This document shows, piece by piece, positions 35,457-44,474 of a stretch of 64,000 bases of DNA. Where the stretch lies: positions 2,604,001 to 2,668,000 of the forward strand of contig NZ_CP020465.1 of assembly GCF_002076895.1 (NCBI RefSeq), read 5' to 3'. The stretch is from Cognaticolwellia beringensis (GTDB taxonomy: Bacteria > Pseudomonadota > Gammaproteobacteria > Enterobacterales > Alteromonadaceae). The notes below the pieces were generated by a model. It did not search any database. It was not told where the DNA came from and worked only from the letters and a program-made list of their open reading frames with translations. A program made the translations under genes and the position numbers. The number at the start of each line of letters is the position of its first letter. The stretch's first letter is position 1.

Positions 35457-36551
35457 CTAGTCTTGGGTATAAGCGATAGTACCTTTAGGTACATAAACAC
35501 CCTCAACTTTACTCTGGAACTCAGCTTTGCGTTCTCTGGGGTTAAAGAACTGCTTGTACCAAATACGAGCTTTCATAAATGGACCATCGCTGGGTAAGAA
35601 TAAGCCATTAAGACAAGGTGCTTTATTAGTCCAAACTTGGAAGTCTTGCTTAAACGCAAATAAACTGGCGTCTTGGAATTGACGGGCTGCCACTTCATCG
35701 CTAACCGTAGCGACGGCGTTTTCGCCTGGTGATTTAACTAATAATGCATGCCAGACACGTATCGAGCCATCTTCAACTGGGGTATGAGTGATCATTAAAT
35801 ATGATTCATAATAACCAGTCAAATGCGAAATTAAAACACCCGGACCGTGATACTTAGTGATGGTATGTAGCACAGGGCTTGCGCCATCTTCACCTACTAA
35901 TGTGCGGTGCGGTCCACATTGACGTTGAATGGCAACATGGCCGTCAAATTCATTTTCATAACGCTGTACGGTAGAACCGTGAATGGGAGCTAAGTGGCTG
36001 TAATCGCAGATATTATCAATTACTTCTTGCGGGTGTTGCTCTAGCATACCAAGGTCATCAAAACGCCAATGTACCCAAGCTTCGTCTTCCCATTGTGGTA
36101 AACTTGGGTGATCCCATTCAGGATCACCATTCTCTGGATCATGCCAGATCCAGATTGCACCCATGCTTTCAGCAACAGGCCAAGCCTTTATGCAGGCTGT
36201 TTTTGGAATGGGTCCATCGTGGTAAGGAATATCGTCACATACACCATCTGGGCCGAAGCGCCAAGCATGATAAGGACAACGAATACTGTCACCTTCGATA
36301 TTTGTGCCGCCACCATCGATGATCACATAAGAAGTATCATTTTCTGCAGCTAAATGAGTTTTCATATGAGGGCAGTAGGCGTCAAGCAGAACAACTCTAC
36401 CGGTCGCGCGACCGCGATATAGGGCAAAATCACGGCCAAAGAAACGCACAGCTACTGGTTTGTGCGTATTAATTTCTTCAGCGGTGGCAATCATGAACCA
36501 GCCTCGAGGGAAGGTGAAATCGCCTAAGCGGTAATCTTTTGTAGTGGCCAT
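35457..36551 (-). CDS. kshA: Rieske oxygenase, 3-ketosteroid 9-alpha-hydroxylase oxygenase component
   Basis: 364 residues. The Rieske cluster ligands are Cys60/His62 (YCPHMKTH) and Cys92/His95 (RCPYHAWRF). The mononuclear iron site is His186 and His191 in DNICDYSHLAPIHGS, with Asp303 in KQDFQVW. HPQEVIDN before the first His resembles KshA. KshA hydroxylates C9 of 1,4-androstadienedione-type steroids, which triggers ring B opening. The reductase KshB is not in the window. TGGAG precedes the ATG. It is transcribed after the MFS gene's divergent partner region, with an MFS gene immediately upstream on the same strand. Confidence 0.85.
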   Translation of the reverse strand: MATTKDYRLGDFTFPRGWFMIATAEEINTHKPVAVRFFGRDFALYRGRATGRVVLLDAYCPHMKTHLAAENDTSYVIIDGGGTNIEGDSIRCPYHAWRFGPDGVCDDIPYHDGPIPKTACIKAWPVAESMGAIWIWHDPENGDPEWDHPSLPQWEDEAWVHWRFDDLGMLEQHPQEVIDNICDYSHLAPIHGSTVQRYENEFDGHVAIQRQCGPHRTLVGEDGASPVLHTITKYHGPGVLISHLTGYYESYLMITHTPVEDGSIRVWHALLVKSPGENAVATVSDEVAARQFQDASLFAFKQDFQVWTNKAPCLNGLFLPSDGPFMKARIWYKQFFNPRERKAEFQSKVEGVYVPKGTIAYTQD

Positions 36552-36594
36552 AAATACTCCAGTTGTTATTTGTTAATTATAATTTCACGTTTAC

Positions 36595-37974
36595 TTATTT
36601 AGTTTCAATTGGACTTTGCATTTCCGATTGTTGTGTTTTTTTACTATTATCTTCGTCCGCTTTTAATCCACTGACTCTTTCTTGATAAGGACCTATGGCT
36701 TTGTAATAAAACAAAGCTGACAATGTTAATAAACTTAGCATGATTAATAGCGCAGGTAATAATCCTTCACCGCCGTTACCAACCGAGAATAAATCACTCA
36801 AGGTTCCTGTTAATAATGGACCGATACCTGCACCAAAGAAGGTTAAAAATAAACCTAAGATTGCCATCGAAGTAGCACGCTGACGGCTAGAAACCAAATG
36901 ACTGATGGCGGAATAAGCAAGTGTTGGCCACCAACTATTAAAAAAGCTAAAACCTGCAGCAAATAAAATAGCATGCGGTACTTTAATGCTACCTAGCATC
37001 CAGAAAGCATCTACCGGCCAAAGAATAAAACCAAAACCAAAAGGAATACTAATTAATATACCTAGCGTAGGCATACGAAGTTGCCAGCGGCTATCTTGAC
37101 AGCTGAGCTTGTCACAAAAATAACCACTAAAAATTGTGCCAAACGTAGCAAAAACACCACTGGCGATACCAAATGCAAGTCCAGCATGTGAGAGTGGCAT
37201 ATCAAAGTTTCGTACCATAAAGGTAGGCGCCCAAATCGCATAACCATAGCCAACCATACCGGCTACTGCGGTACCCATACAAATTAAAAAGAAACCTTTT
37301 AATTTCATGATTGCGCGCACGTCAGTTAAAAATTTACCTTGAGGTTGCTTGCGCGCTTCATCTTCGGCTGCCGTATCATAAATGCCTAAACCGGGGTCTC
37401 TACCGACAATGTATAGTATTAAGGCAAGTAAAAGGCCAGGGGCACCAAAATAGATAAAAACAGCACGCCAACCGTGTTCTTGAGCAATCCACCCACCTAA
37501 AGCCATCGCAGCTAACAAACCGACATTTGGTCCAATCATGAAAAGGCTAATTACAAATGATCGTTTTTGCGGAGGATATAAATCAGAAACCATGGAAAGT
37601 GAAGGTGAAGTACCACCCGCTTCACCGATGGCAACGGTCATACGTGCGACAACAAATTGCCAAAATTGAGTTACTGCACCACTTGCTACAGTCGCTATAC
37701 TCCATAAACCACAACAAACAGCGATGATGTTTTTTCGGTTGGTGCCTTTGTCTGCCATACGGCTAATAGGAAAACTAAAAGCAGAATATAAAACAGCGAA
37801 AGCTAGTCCACTTACGGCACCCATTACGGTGTCTGAAACATCAAACTCTTGCTTAATTGGCTCTAAGACGATAGCGATTAAGTTACGATCTATGTAAGAG
37901 AATACATAGATAATAGCTAACAAAAACATCGTCAAACGCGTGCGGCCTGCACTTAATGTTGTACTCGGTTGCAT
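36595..37974 (-). CDS. MFS transporter
   Basis: 459 residues, about 12 TM segments, with the opening FSYIDRNLIAIVLEPIKQEFDVSDTVMG and the loop motif ISRMADKGTNRKNII. The start at 37974 is preferred since AAGAGG lies about 8 bases upstream; an ATG at 37983 directly abuts the AAGAGG. It is of the same subgroup as the MFS protein at 28304. Its gene shares a divergent promoter region with the MBL-fold hydrolase gene and contains operator-like site 6 upstream. A steroid or bile-acid permease role is plausible but not proven. Confidence 0.86.
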   Translation of the reverse strand: MQPSTTLSAGRTRLTMFLLAIIYVFSYIDRNLIAIVLEPIKQEFDVSDTVMGAVSGLAFAVLYSAFSFPISRMADKGTNRKNIIAVCCGLWSIATVASGAVTQFWQFVVARMTVAIGEAGGTSPSLSMVSDLYPPQKRSFVISLFMIGPNVGLLAAMALGGWIAQEHGWRAVFIYFGAPGLLLALILYIVGRDPGLGIYDTAAEDEARKQPQGKFLTDVRAIMKLKGFFLICMGTAVAGMVGYGYAIWAPTFMVRNFDMPLSHAGLAFGIASGVFATFGTIFSGYFCDKLSCQDSRWQLRMPTLGILISIPFGFGFILWPVDAFWMLGSIKVPHAILFAAGFSFFNSWWPTLAYSAISHLVSSRQRATSMAILGLFLTFFGAGIGPLLTGTLSDLFSVGNGGEGLLPALLIMLSLLTLSALFYYKAIGPYQERVSGLKADEDNSKKTQQSEMQSPIETK

Positions 37975-38038
37975 TTCCTGCATCCTCTTTTAATAAGTTA
38001 TTGAGCATAACCTACCTTAACTTTGCTAAAAAATTGAA

Positions 38039-38057
38039 CATCGTCCTTTTGGACGTA
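38039..38057. promoter_or_regulatory. Operator-like site 6
   Basis: ATCGTCCTTTTGGACGTA with perfect CGTCC/GGACG arms. It stands 65 bases from the MFS start and 81 bases from the MBL-fold gene start, in a divergent promoter region. Confidence 0.62.
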
Positions 38058-38137
38058 TTACATTTTCATTAAATGGCTTCTTATTGAATGTAGCTTAAAT
38101 GATATCACTAAGCTCATCATTTACTTTTGGAGAGATA

Positions 38138-39232
38138 ATGAAATCTATGAATTTAACCGATAGGCCGCCAAGTCTTATTCGGCATAATTTTTTAGAATAC
38201 CCAATGGCCCCACCTTTGGCTGATGGCTCTATGGTTGAAATTGCTGATGGCCTTTTATGGTTGCGCATGCCAATGCCGATGTCTCTGGACCATATTAACG
38301 TTTACTTATTAGAAGATGATGATGGTTGGTTTATTCTGGATACGGGATTACACACGGAGCAAACCCAGAAACTTTGGCTAAAAGTTGCTAAGCAATATTG
38401 TCATGATAAAACCATTAAAGGGGTAATTTGTACCCATTTTCACTACGATCACAGTGGTCTTGCCGGTTGGTTAATGGAAACCTTCAATGTTCCGCTCTAC
38501 ATGACTCACGGCGAGTTTTTTACGCTTAAATCCTTTAATGGTGCTTTCGCAAGTTTGGGTAACGATCATCAATTAGATTTTTATCATCAAGCAGGCATGC
38601 CACAAGATGAAGTTCTTCGTGTTATTGACGCTTGTAGAAAAGACCCTTTTGTTCAATATTGCCCTCCATCTTATAGCCGTATGCGTGCAGGTGACGTACT
38701 GACCATTGGCAAGCGTCGCTGGCAGATAGTGATTGGCGAAGGGCACTCGCCTGAGCATGCTTGCCTCTACTGCGAAGAAGATAAAATTATTTTAGCAGGA
38801 GACCAACTGCTACCTCATATAAGTTCGAATATTTTGGTTAACGAATTTGAACCTCAAGGCCAACAACTGGCTAACTGGTTCCGCTCACTTGAGCTTATAC
38901 AAACACTGGATCCACAAACCTTAGTCTTACCGGCTCATGGCCCTATTTTTCGACAAATGCATTTACGTGCACAACAATTGATCGATCATCATGTAGAAAC
39001 CTTGGATAAATTAAGAATATTTGTCAATGAAAAAGCTGGATTTACCGCTTATGAAGCGATGAAGTATTTATTTAATCGCAAGCTTTCAGCTTTTGACAGC
39101 ATGATGGCTTTAGGTGAAACCTTAGCGCATCTAAATTGGCTTGAAGCCAACAATGAGTTTTTATGTCAACGTGATAATGACTCAGGTATCAATACATATT
39201 TATCTATAGTAAAAACAAAAAATACAGGATAA
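38138..39232 (+). CDS. Metallo-beta-lactamase-fold hydrolase
   Basis: 364 residues. The zinc motif THFHYDHSGLAGW (H-x-H-x-D-H) lies near residue 110, followed by GEGHSPEHACLYC near residue 205, LAGDQLL near 222 and LPAHGP near 265. A C-terminal helical domain of ~80 residues resembles that of glyoxalase-II-like/LACTB2-type hydrolases. GGAGAG precedes the ATG at 38138; an upstream ATG at 38099 has no ribosome site. Four bases separate it from the next gene, an acyl-CoA ligase. Thioester or lactone hydrolysis is a reasonable guess. Confidence 0.85.
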   Translation: MKSMNLTDRPPSLIRHNFLEYPMAPPLADGSMVEIADGLLWLRMPMPMSLDHINVYLLEDDDGWFILDTGLHTEQTQKLWLKVAKQYCHDKTIKGVICTHFHYDHSGLAGWLMETFNVPLYMTHGEFFTLKSFNGAFASLGNDHQLDFYHQAGMPQDEVLRVIDACRKDPFVQYCPPSYSRMRAGDVLTIGKRRWQIVIGEGHSPEHACLYCEEDKIILAGDQLLPHISSNILVNEFEPQGQQLANWFRSLELIQTLDPQTLVLPAHGPIFRQMHLRAQQLIDHHVETLDKLRIFVNEKAGFTAYEAMKYLFNRKLSAFDSMMALGETLAHLNWLEANNEFLCQRDNDSGINTYLSIVKTKNTG

Positions 39233-39236
39233 AACT

Positions 39237-40931
39237 ATGAATTTACTCACCATGGTTGAAGAAGTTAAATCTCAATTAATGGCGCCAGGCGCTCCGTTTG
39301 AGGTTAAAAGTAAACAAATTAATGGTCAATCATTTAAGGTTTACTGTAACGCACCATTGAACTTAGCTCAGGTGATTAACGACGCTCGCCGCACAGACGA
39401 TGAAAATTTCTTGGTATATCAAGAACAACGCTTGAGCTATAAAGAGTTTTTTCAACAAGTTGACAGTACCGCGAGTTGGATGCACGAAAAAGGCATTAAA
39501 AAGGGGGATCGTGTTGCCATTGCTATGCGAAACCGCCCTGAATGGGTCGCTGCTTTTTGTGCTGTAGCACTTATCGGTGCTGTACCTGCACCACTAAATA
39601 GTTTTGGTTTAGAGCAAGAGTTATTAGATGCCCTAACTACCATAAAACCTAAGTTATTAATTTGTGACAGTGCTCGATTTCAACGTGTTAATAAAACTAA
39701 ACCTTGGTCAGGCGACGCACTAGTATTAAATGATGCCGCACTTGATTTAACAGAGTTTTCGACAGTAACTGAACTTAATGTTGCTTTAAACCATCCTGCT
39801 ATTGAACTTAATTTGCCTGAAATTGCAGATACTGATGCTGCTTTAGTGCTTTTTACTTCAGGGGCAACAAGTGTCGCTAAGGCGGTCGTATCAAATCACA
39901 TTGCGGTTTGTCAGGCACTTTTTAATATTGATTTTATTGGCGCTATTTCAGGTATGACGTCCCCTAAAGCAGTCGCTGGTATTATGGCAAAAGCAAAAGT
40001 ACCTACTATTTTGACAGCTGTGCCTTTATTTCATGTCAGTGGTTTACATGCGCAGTTACTTTGTGCATTGCGTAGTGGCCGCCGTTTGGTTTTTACCCAT
40101 AAGTGGGATGCAAACAGTGCTATTGAATTAATCAAGAAAGAGCAAGTGACTCAGTTTAACGGTGCGCCTTCAATGGTAATGCAGTTATTACGAGAAGCTG
40201 AATTTCATACCCCAGAGGTAATGAAATCATTTTGCGGTTTAGGGTTTGGCGGCGCAGGCTTATCGACTAGCTTAGTAGATAAAGCGTTATCTAGTCTGGA
40301 AAATGAAATGATTGGCATTGGTTTTGGTATGACCGAAACCAATGGTGTCGGCGCTGCTTGTTCAGGTGAGCTCTTCCGTCACCAGCCGAGAAGCTCAGGT
40401 CTAGTATCTCCAATTATGGATATAAATATAATGGCACCAGATGGCAAAGCATTACCTGCTAACGAGGTAGGTGAAATTTGTTTACGCGGTGTGAGCTTAA
40501 TGGATGAATACGCGGGCAATAGCATAGCGACACAAGAAGCTATTCGCGCAGGCTGGCTACATACAGGTGACCTTGGTTACATTGATGAGTCTGGATTCTT
40601 GTTCATTGTTGACCGTATAAAAGATGTGATTAACCGTGCGGGTGAGAATATATCAGCGGCCGAAGTTGAATCATGCTTGTTAGAGCATACACAAGTGGAT
40701 GAAGCTGCTGTTTTTGCTATTGCTGATGACGAAACTGGTGAGGCAGTTGTGGCTGTTATTCGCCCGTTATTAAACGCGGATATTGATGAGGCTACTTTAA
40801 GAGCCCATGTTGAGCAACGTCTAGCAAAACATAAAGTACCCGCTAAAGTTCATGTTCAATCAGACAGTTTACCGCGTAACCCAGCAGGTAAAATATTAAG
40901 AAATGAACTGAAAAAAAGCTATTACTCTTAA
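39237..40931 (+). CDS. Acyl-CoA synthetase with unusual P-loop
   Basis: 564-residue AMP-forming ligase. The usual T-S-G-T-T-G-x-P-K-G loop is altered to LFTSGATSVAKAVVSNH near residue 203, with TTG changed to ATS and Pro to Ala, although the Lys is kept. The other core motifs are normal: GFGMTETNG near residue 360, WLHTGDLGYIDESGFLFIVDRIKDVINRAGENI near residue 440 and the C-terminal catalytic Lys in PRNPAGKILRNELKK. Activity therefore seems likely. It is coupled to an MBL-fold hydrolase gene and followed by kstD. It may activate a steroid acid. Confidence 0.85.
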   Translation: MNLLTMVEEVKSQLMAPGAPFEVKSKQINGQSFKVYCNAPLNLAQVINDARRTDDENFLVYQEQRLSYKEFFQQVDSTASWMHEKGIKKGDRVAIAMRNRPEWVAAFCAVALIGAVPAPLNSFGLEQELLDALTTIKPKLLICDSARFQRVNKTKPWSGDALVLNDAALDLTEFSTVTELNVALNHPAIELNLPEIADTDAALVLFTSGATSVAKAVVSNHIAVCQALFNIDFIGAISGMTSPKAVAGIMAKAKVPTILTAVPLFHVSGLHAQLLCALRSGRRLVFTHKWDANSAIELIKKEQVTQFNGAPSMVMQLLREAEFHTPEVMKSFCGLGFGGAGLSTSLVDKALSSLENEMIGIGFGMTETNGVGAACSGELFRHQPRSSGLVSPIMDINIMAPDGKALPANEVGEICLRGVSLMDEYAGNSIATQEAIRAGWLHTGDLGYIDESGFLFIVDRIKDVINRAGENISAAEVESCLLEHTQVDEAAVFAIADDETGEAVVAVIRPLLNADIDEATLRAHVEQRLAKHKVPAKVHVQSDSLPRNPAGKILRNELKKSYYS

Positions 40932-41062
40932 TAAAGCACAGATATATAAATATTCGACGGTGGTTAGTTTTGATGGCCGTAAAAGTTAGTTAATCAAGAT
41001 CATAAGTAGGCTCATAGAATCAGTAAAAAGCCTAGCTTATATTTTTGAAAAGGAGAGGGTCT

Positions 41063-42784
41063 ATGACCACAAACAATGATATTGAAAACGATTACGATGT
41101 GATTATCGTGGGCTCAGGAGCTGGCGCTATGACCGCAGCTATTTTTGCTGCAGATCAAGGTAACTCTGTGCTGATTGTTGAGAAAAGTGATAAATATGGC
41201 GGTACTTCCGCAATTTCAGGTGGGGGTATTTGGATCCCCAATAATGATGAATTTAAAGCCCTTGGCGGTACAGATAGTGAGGAAAGTGCCTTAACGTATA
41301 TTAAAGCGGCGAGTGCCGGCAGTGCGGCAGAATCACGCATTCGCACCTATATCAAAAACGCACCCAAGATGCTGCGAGAGTTGCAAGCTAACAGTCGCGT
41401 TAAATATGCGGTAGCAGAGAAATACCCCGATTATTATCAACACCTTGAAGGTTCTTTGCCGGGTGGTCGTAGTATGGACCCTGAGTTATTTGATACTACA
41501 GGTTTAGGTGACGAAATTGAACACCAACAACCGGCATCGGGCAATACCTTATTGATGGGTAAAATGGCTTGGACTGCTCGTCAGGCGCATAAGGCAGTAG
41601 CTAAAGAACGTGGTTGGATGCTGATGATTATCGGCTTAATGCTACGTTATAAACTTGACTTTAAACAACGCAAAAAAGGACGCCGTGACCGACGTGCTGG
41701 ACTAGGTGGCAGTTTAGTTGCTTCTTTGAGACACTCGGTATTGGATAGAAAAATTCCATTATGGCGCAGTACAGAATTTACTGATTTTGTTATCACTGAT
41801 GACAAAGTTACGGGTATTAAAGTCCTGCGTGATGGTCAAGAGCTGACACTTAATGCTCGCTATGGGGTGATAATGGGCAGTGGTGGTTTTGAACAGAACC
41901 AACAATTGCGTGAAAAATACCTACCTCATCCAACACAACAAGCTTGGAGTGCAACACCAAAAGGTTGTAACACAGGTGCTGCTTTAGAGGCAGGTCAAAA
42001 GCTTGGTGCGGCAACAGATTTACTTGATTGGTGTTGGTGGGCACCTACCTTGAAAGTACCTAAAGAACAGAGTGCCCGAGGCTTGTTTGCTGAGCGTGCA
42101 TTCCCTGGCGCTATTGTGGTTGATGGCTTAGGTAAGCGCTTTTTTAATGAAGCTGCACCTTACCTAGAGTTTGGCGATGCTATGTATCGTAACCATCAAA
42201 AAACCGGTAATTCAATTCCGTCATGGGTAGTTTTTGACAGCCACTTTCGCCATGAATACGCCATGGGACCATTAATGCCGGGTAAAATTATGCCTGATAG
42301 TCGCGCACCTAAAGCATGGCGAGATTCAGTTTATTGGAAAGCAGATACGCTCGAAGCATTATCAGAGCTAATCAATGTTGATGCCACAGGTTTAGCCGCA
42401 ACCGTAACCAAAATGAATGGCTATGCAAAAACAGGAATCGATGAAGAATTCCAACGTGGTGGCAATGTTTTTGACCGTTACTACGGTGATACAAGTGTCA
42501 AACCAAACCCTTGTTTAGCGCCGATCGAAAAAGGTCCTTTTTACGCGATGAAAATTCATCCGGGCGATATCGGCACTAAAGGCGGCTTACTGACTAATGA
42601 TTTTGGTCAAGTCGTACGACCTTCTGGCGAAGCAATTACTGGACTTTATGCCATTGGTAACTGTTCATCATCTGTAATGGGAACGAGCTATCCAGGTGCT
42701 GGCGCAACGATAGGGCCAGCAATGACCTTTGGATATGTTGCCGCGAATCATATATCGGCAAATCGTGCCAAAACAGCAGAATAA
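41063..42784 (+). CDS. kstD: 3-ketosteroid delta1-dehydrogenase
   Basis: 573-residue flavoprotein. FAD binding: YDVIIVGSGAGAMTAAIFAADQG at residue 12, then VEKSDKYGGTSAISGGGIWIP. The C-terminal TSYPGAGATIGPAMTFG holds Tyr543 and Gly547, matching Tyr487 and Gly491 of Rhodococcus KstD1, which polarise the 3-oxo group. It removes the 1-alpha and 2-beta hydrogens of 3-oxo-delta4 steroids, a key step before 9-alpha hydroxylation. The ATG at 41063 follows AAAGGAGAGGG; a TTG at 41045 is upstream of that site. An acyl-CoA ligase gene follows after 14 bases. Confidence 0.9.
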   Translation: MTTNNDIENDYDVIIVGSGAGAMTAAIFAADQGNSVLIVEKSDKYGGTSAISGGGIWIPNNDEFKALGGTDSEESALTYIKAASAGSAAESRIRTYIKNAPKMLRELQANSRVKYAVAEKYPDYYQHLEGSLPGGRSMDPELFDTTGLGDEIEHQQPASGNTLLMGKMAWTARQAHKAVAKERGWMLMIIGLMLRYKLDFKQRKKGRRDRRAGLGGSLVASLRHSVLDRKIPLWRSTEFTDFVITDDKVTGIKVLRDGQELTLNARYGVIMGSGGFEQNQQLREKYLPHPTQQAWSATPKGCNTGAALEAGQKLGAATDLLDWCWWAPTLKVPKEQSARGLFAERAFPGAIVVDGLGKRFFNEAAPYLEFGDAMYRNHQKTGNSIPSWVVFDSHFRHEYAMGPLMPGKIMPDSRAPKAWRDSVYWKADTLEALSELINVDATGLAATVTKMNGYAKTGIDEEFQRGGNVFDRYYGDTSVKPNPCLAPIEKGPFYAMKIHPGDIGTKGGLLTNDFGQVVRPSGEAITGLYAIGNCSSSVMGTSYPGAGATIGPAMTFGYVAANHISANRAKTAE

Positions 42785-42798
42785 ATAGAGAATTGAAT

Positions 42799-44403
42799 AT
42801 GACCACCAGTAAACCAATAGCGCCTGACGCTAACACCCTTATCGACAGTATCCCAAGGTTGGTATTTGCCGCAGCACAGCGCCATGGCGAGCTTGCTGCT
42901 ATTGAAGACGGCGAGTTGATCATAAGTTATAAAGAGTTACCTAGCTTAAGCTTAGCCGTGTGTCGTGCTTTAATGGCGTCAGGTATTAAACCGGGTGATC
43001 GGATTGCTATTTGGGGGGCTAATTCAGGTCTTTGGGTACTTGCTGCTATAGGTCTTCAGATGGCAGGCGCAGTTTTAGTGCCAATAAATACTCGTATGAA
43101 AGCGGTGGAGGCTGCGGATATTATCAATCGCAGTGGTGCAAAACTTGTTTTTAGTGTCGGTGACTTTTTAAAAAGCGATTACCCAGCAGATTTAGCCAAA
43201 CTATTTACACCAGATCAGCTGTCAATTGTGACGTTGACGCCTCGCAAAGGAGCACCGTTAGATTCATGTTGTGATTGGGATACATTTTTAACCCGCAAAG
43301 AAGAAGTAAGCGAAGCTAGTGCTCGTGAAATAGCCATGACTATAACGGGTGATGACCTTTCAGATCTTATGTTTACCTCAGGCACAACAGGCAAGCCTAA
43401 AGGGGTGATGAGTCGTCATGGTGGCATGATCCGCGCATTTTCTGTTTATGTAAAAACCATCGGCCTTATTCCTGGTGATCGCTACTTAGTGGTTAATCCA
43501 TTTTTCCATTCATTTGGCTACAAAGCAGGCTGGGTAAGCTGCTTGCTCGCAGGGGCAACCATTTTACCGCAAGCCGTTTTTGACGCGGATGAAGTCTTTG
43601 CCAGAATAAATAAAGACAAAATAACCGTTTTGCCTGGTCCACCAACGCTTTATTTATCATTGCTTGCACATCCAAGCCTTGAAACTGCTGACTTAAGTAG
43701 CTTAAGGGTTGCTGTTACCGGTGCCGCGACAATACCTCCAGTACTTATTGAGCGCATGCGCAGCCAGTTAGGGTTCGAAGTGGTTACCACGGCTTACGGA
43801 TTAACCGAATGTGGTGGTTTAGCGAGTATTTGTGATATCGATACCGATAATGAAACCATTGCTTCAACGAGTGGACGTGCTATTGAAGGTACTGAAATTT
43901 CCATCATGTCTGCGCAGGGTAAAATCCTGGCTGCTGGTGAAACAGGTGAAATTTGTATTCGTGGTTTTCATGTTATGAAAGGCTATTTTGAACAGCCAGA
44001 GGCAACTGCTGAAGCTATTGATAATGAACAGTGGCTCCATACTGGCGATGTTGGTCACCTTGATGAGAATGGCTACCTAAGTATTACGGATCGATTAAAA
44101 GATATGTATATATCAGGTGGTTTTAATTGTTACCCAGCTGAAATTGAAGCGGTTTTAACGGAGCATACTGCGATTGCTCAATCGGCAGTCGTGGGTATTG
44201 AAGATGAGCGAATGGGTGAAGTTGGCTGTGCTTTTATTACATTAAAGTCAGGTCAGTTACTCAATGAGTCGACGCTTATTTCATGGTGTCGCGAGCGAAT
44301 GGCGAATTATCGTGTACCTAAACAAGTAAAAATTATTAATGAAATGCCGGTTAACGCCTCAAACAAAATTGTTAAGGCTGATTTGATCAAACATTTTTTA
44401 TAA
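42799..44403 (+). CDS. Acyl-CoA synthetase (FadD3/FadD13-like)
   Basis: 534 residues with all class I adenylating motifs: LMFTSGTTGKPKGVMS near residue 193, TAYGLTECGG near residue 333, WLHTGDVGHLDENGYLSITDRLKDMYISGGFNCYPAEIE near residue 412 and the catalytic Lys in NASNKIVKADLIKHFL at the end. The size and motifs resemble FadD3, the CoA ligase for HIP in C/D-ring degradation, and FadD13-like short ligases. The ATG at 42799 has AGAG upstream; a TTG at 42793 is an alternative. It is in one unit with kstD and possibly with the ACAD pair downstream. Confidence 0.86.
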   Translation: MTTSKPIAPDANTLIDSIPRLVFAAAQRHGELAAIEDGELIISYKELPSLSLAVCRALMASGIKPGDRIAIWGANSGLWVLAAIGLQMAGAVLVPINTRMKAVEAADIINRSGAKLVFSVGDFLKSDYPADLAKLFTPDQLSIVTLTPRKGAPLDSCCDWDTFLTRKEEVSEASAREIAMTITGDDLSDLMFTSGTTGKPKGVMSRHGGMIRAFSVYVKTIGLIPGDRYLVVNPFFHSFGYKAGWVSCLLAGATILPQAVFDADEVFARINKDKITVLPGPPTLYLSLLAHPSLETADLSSLRVAVTGAATIPPVLIERMRSQLGFEVVTTAYGLTECGGLASICDIDTDNETIASTSGRAIEGTEISIMSAQGKILAAGETGEICIRGFHVMKGYFEQPEATAEAIDNEQWLHTGDVGHLDENGYLSITDRLKDMYISGGFNCYPAEIEAVLTEHTAIAQSAVVGIEDERMGEVGCAFITLKSGQLLNESTLISWCRERMANYRVPKQVKIINEMPVNASNKIVKADLIKHFL

Positions 44404-44474
44404 ATAATAGAGTTTGTTGATTCTTACTTTATCAAAAAAACAACAAAATCGACTTATTCAGAAGGGGCAAACAT

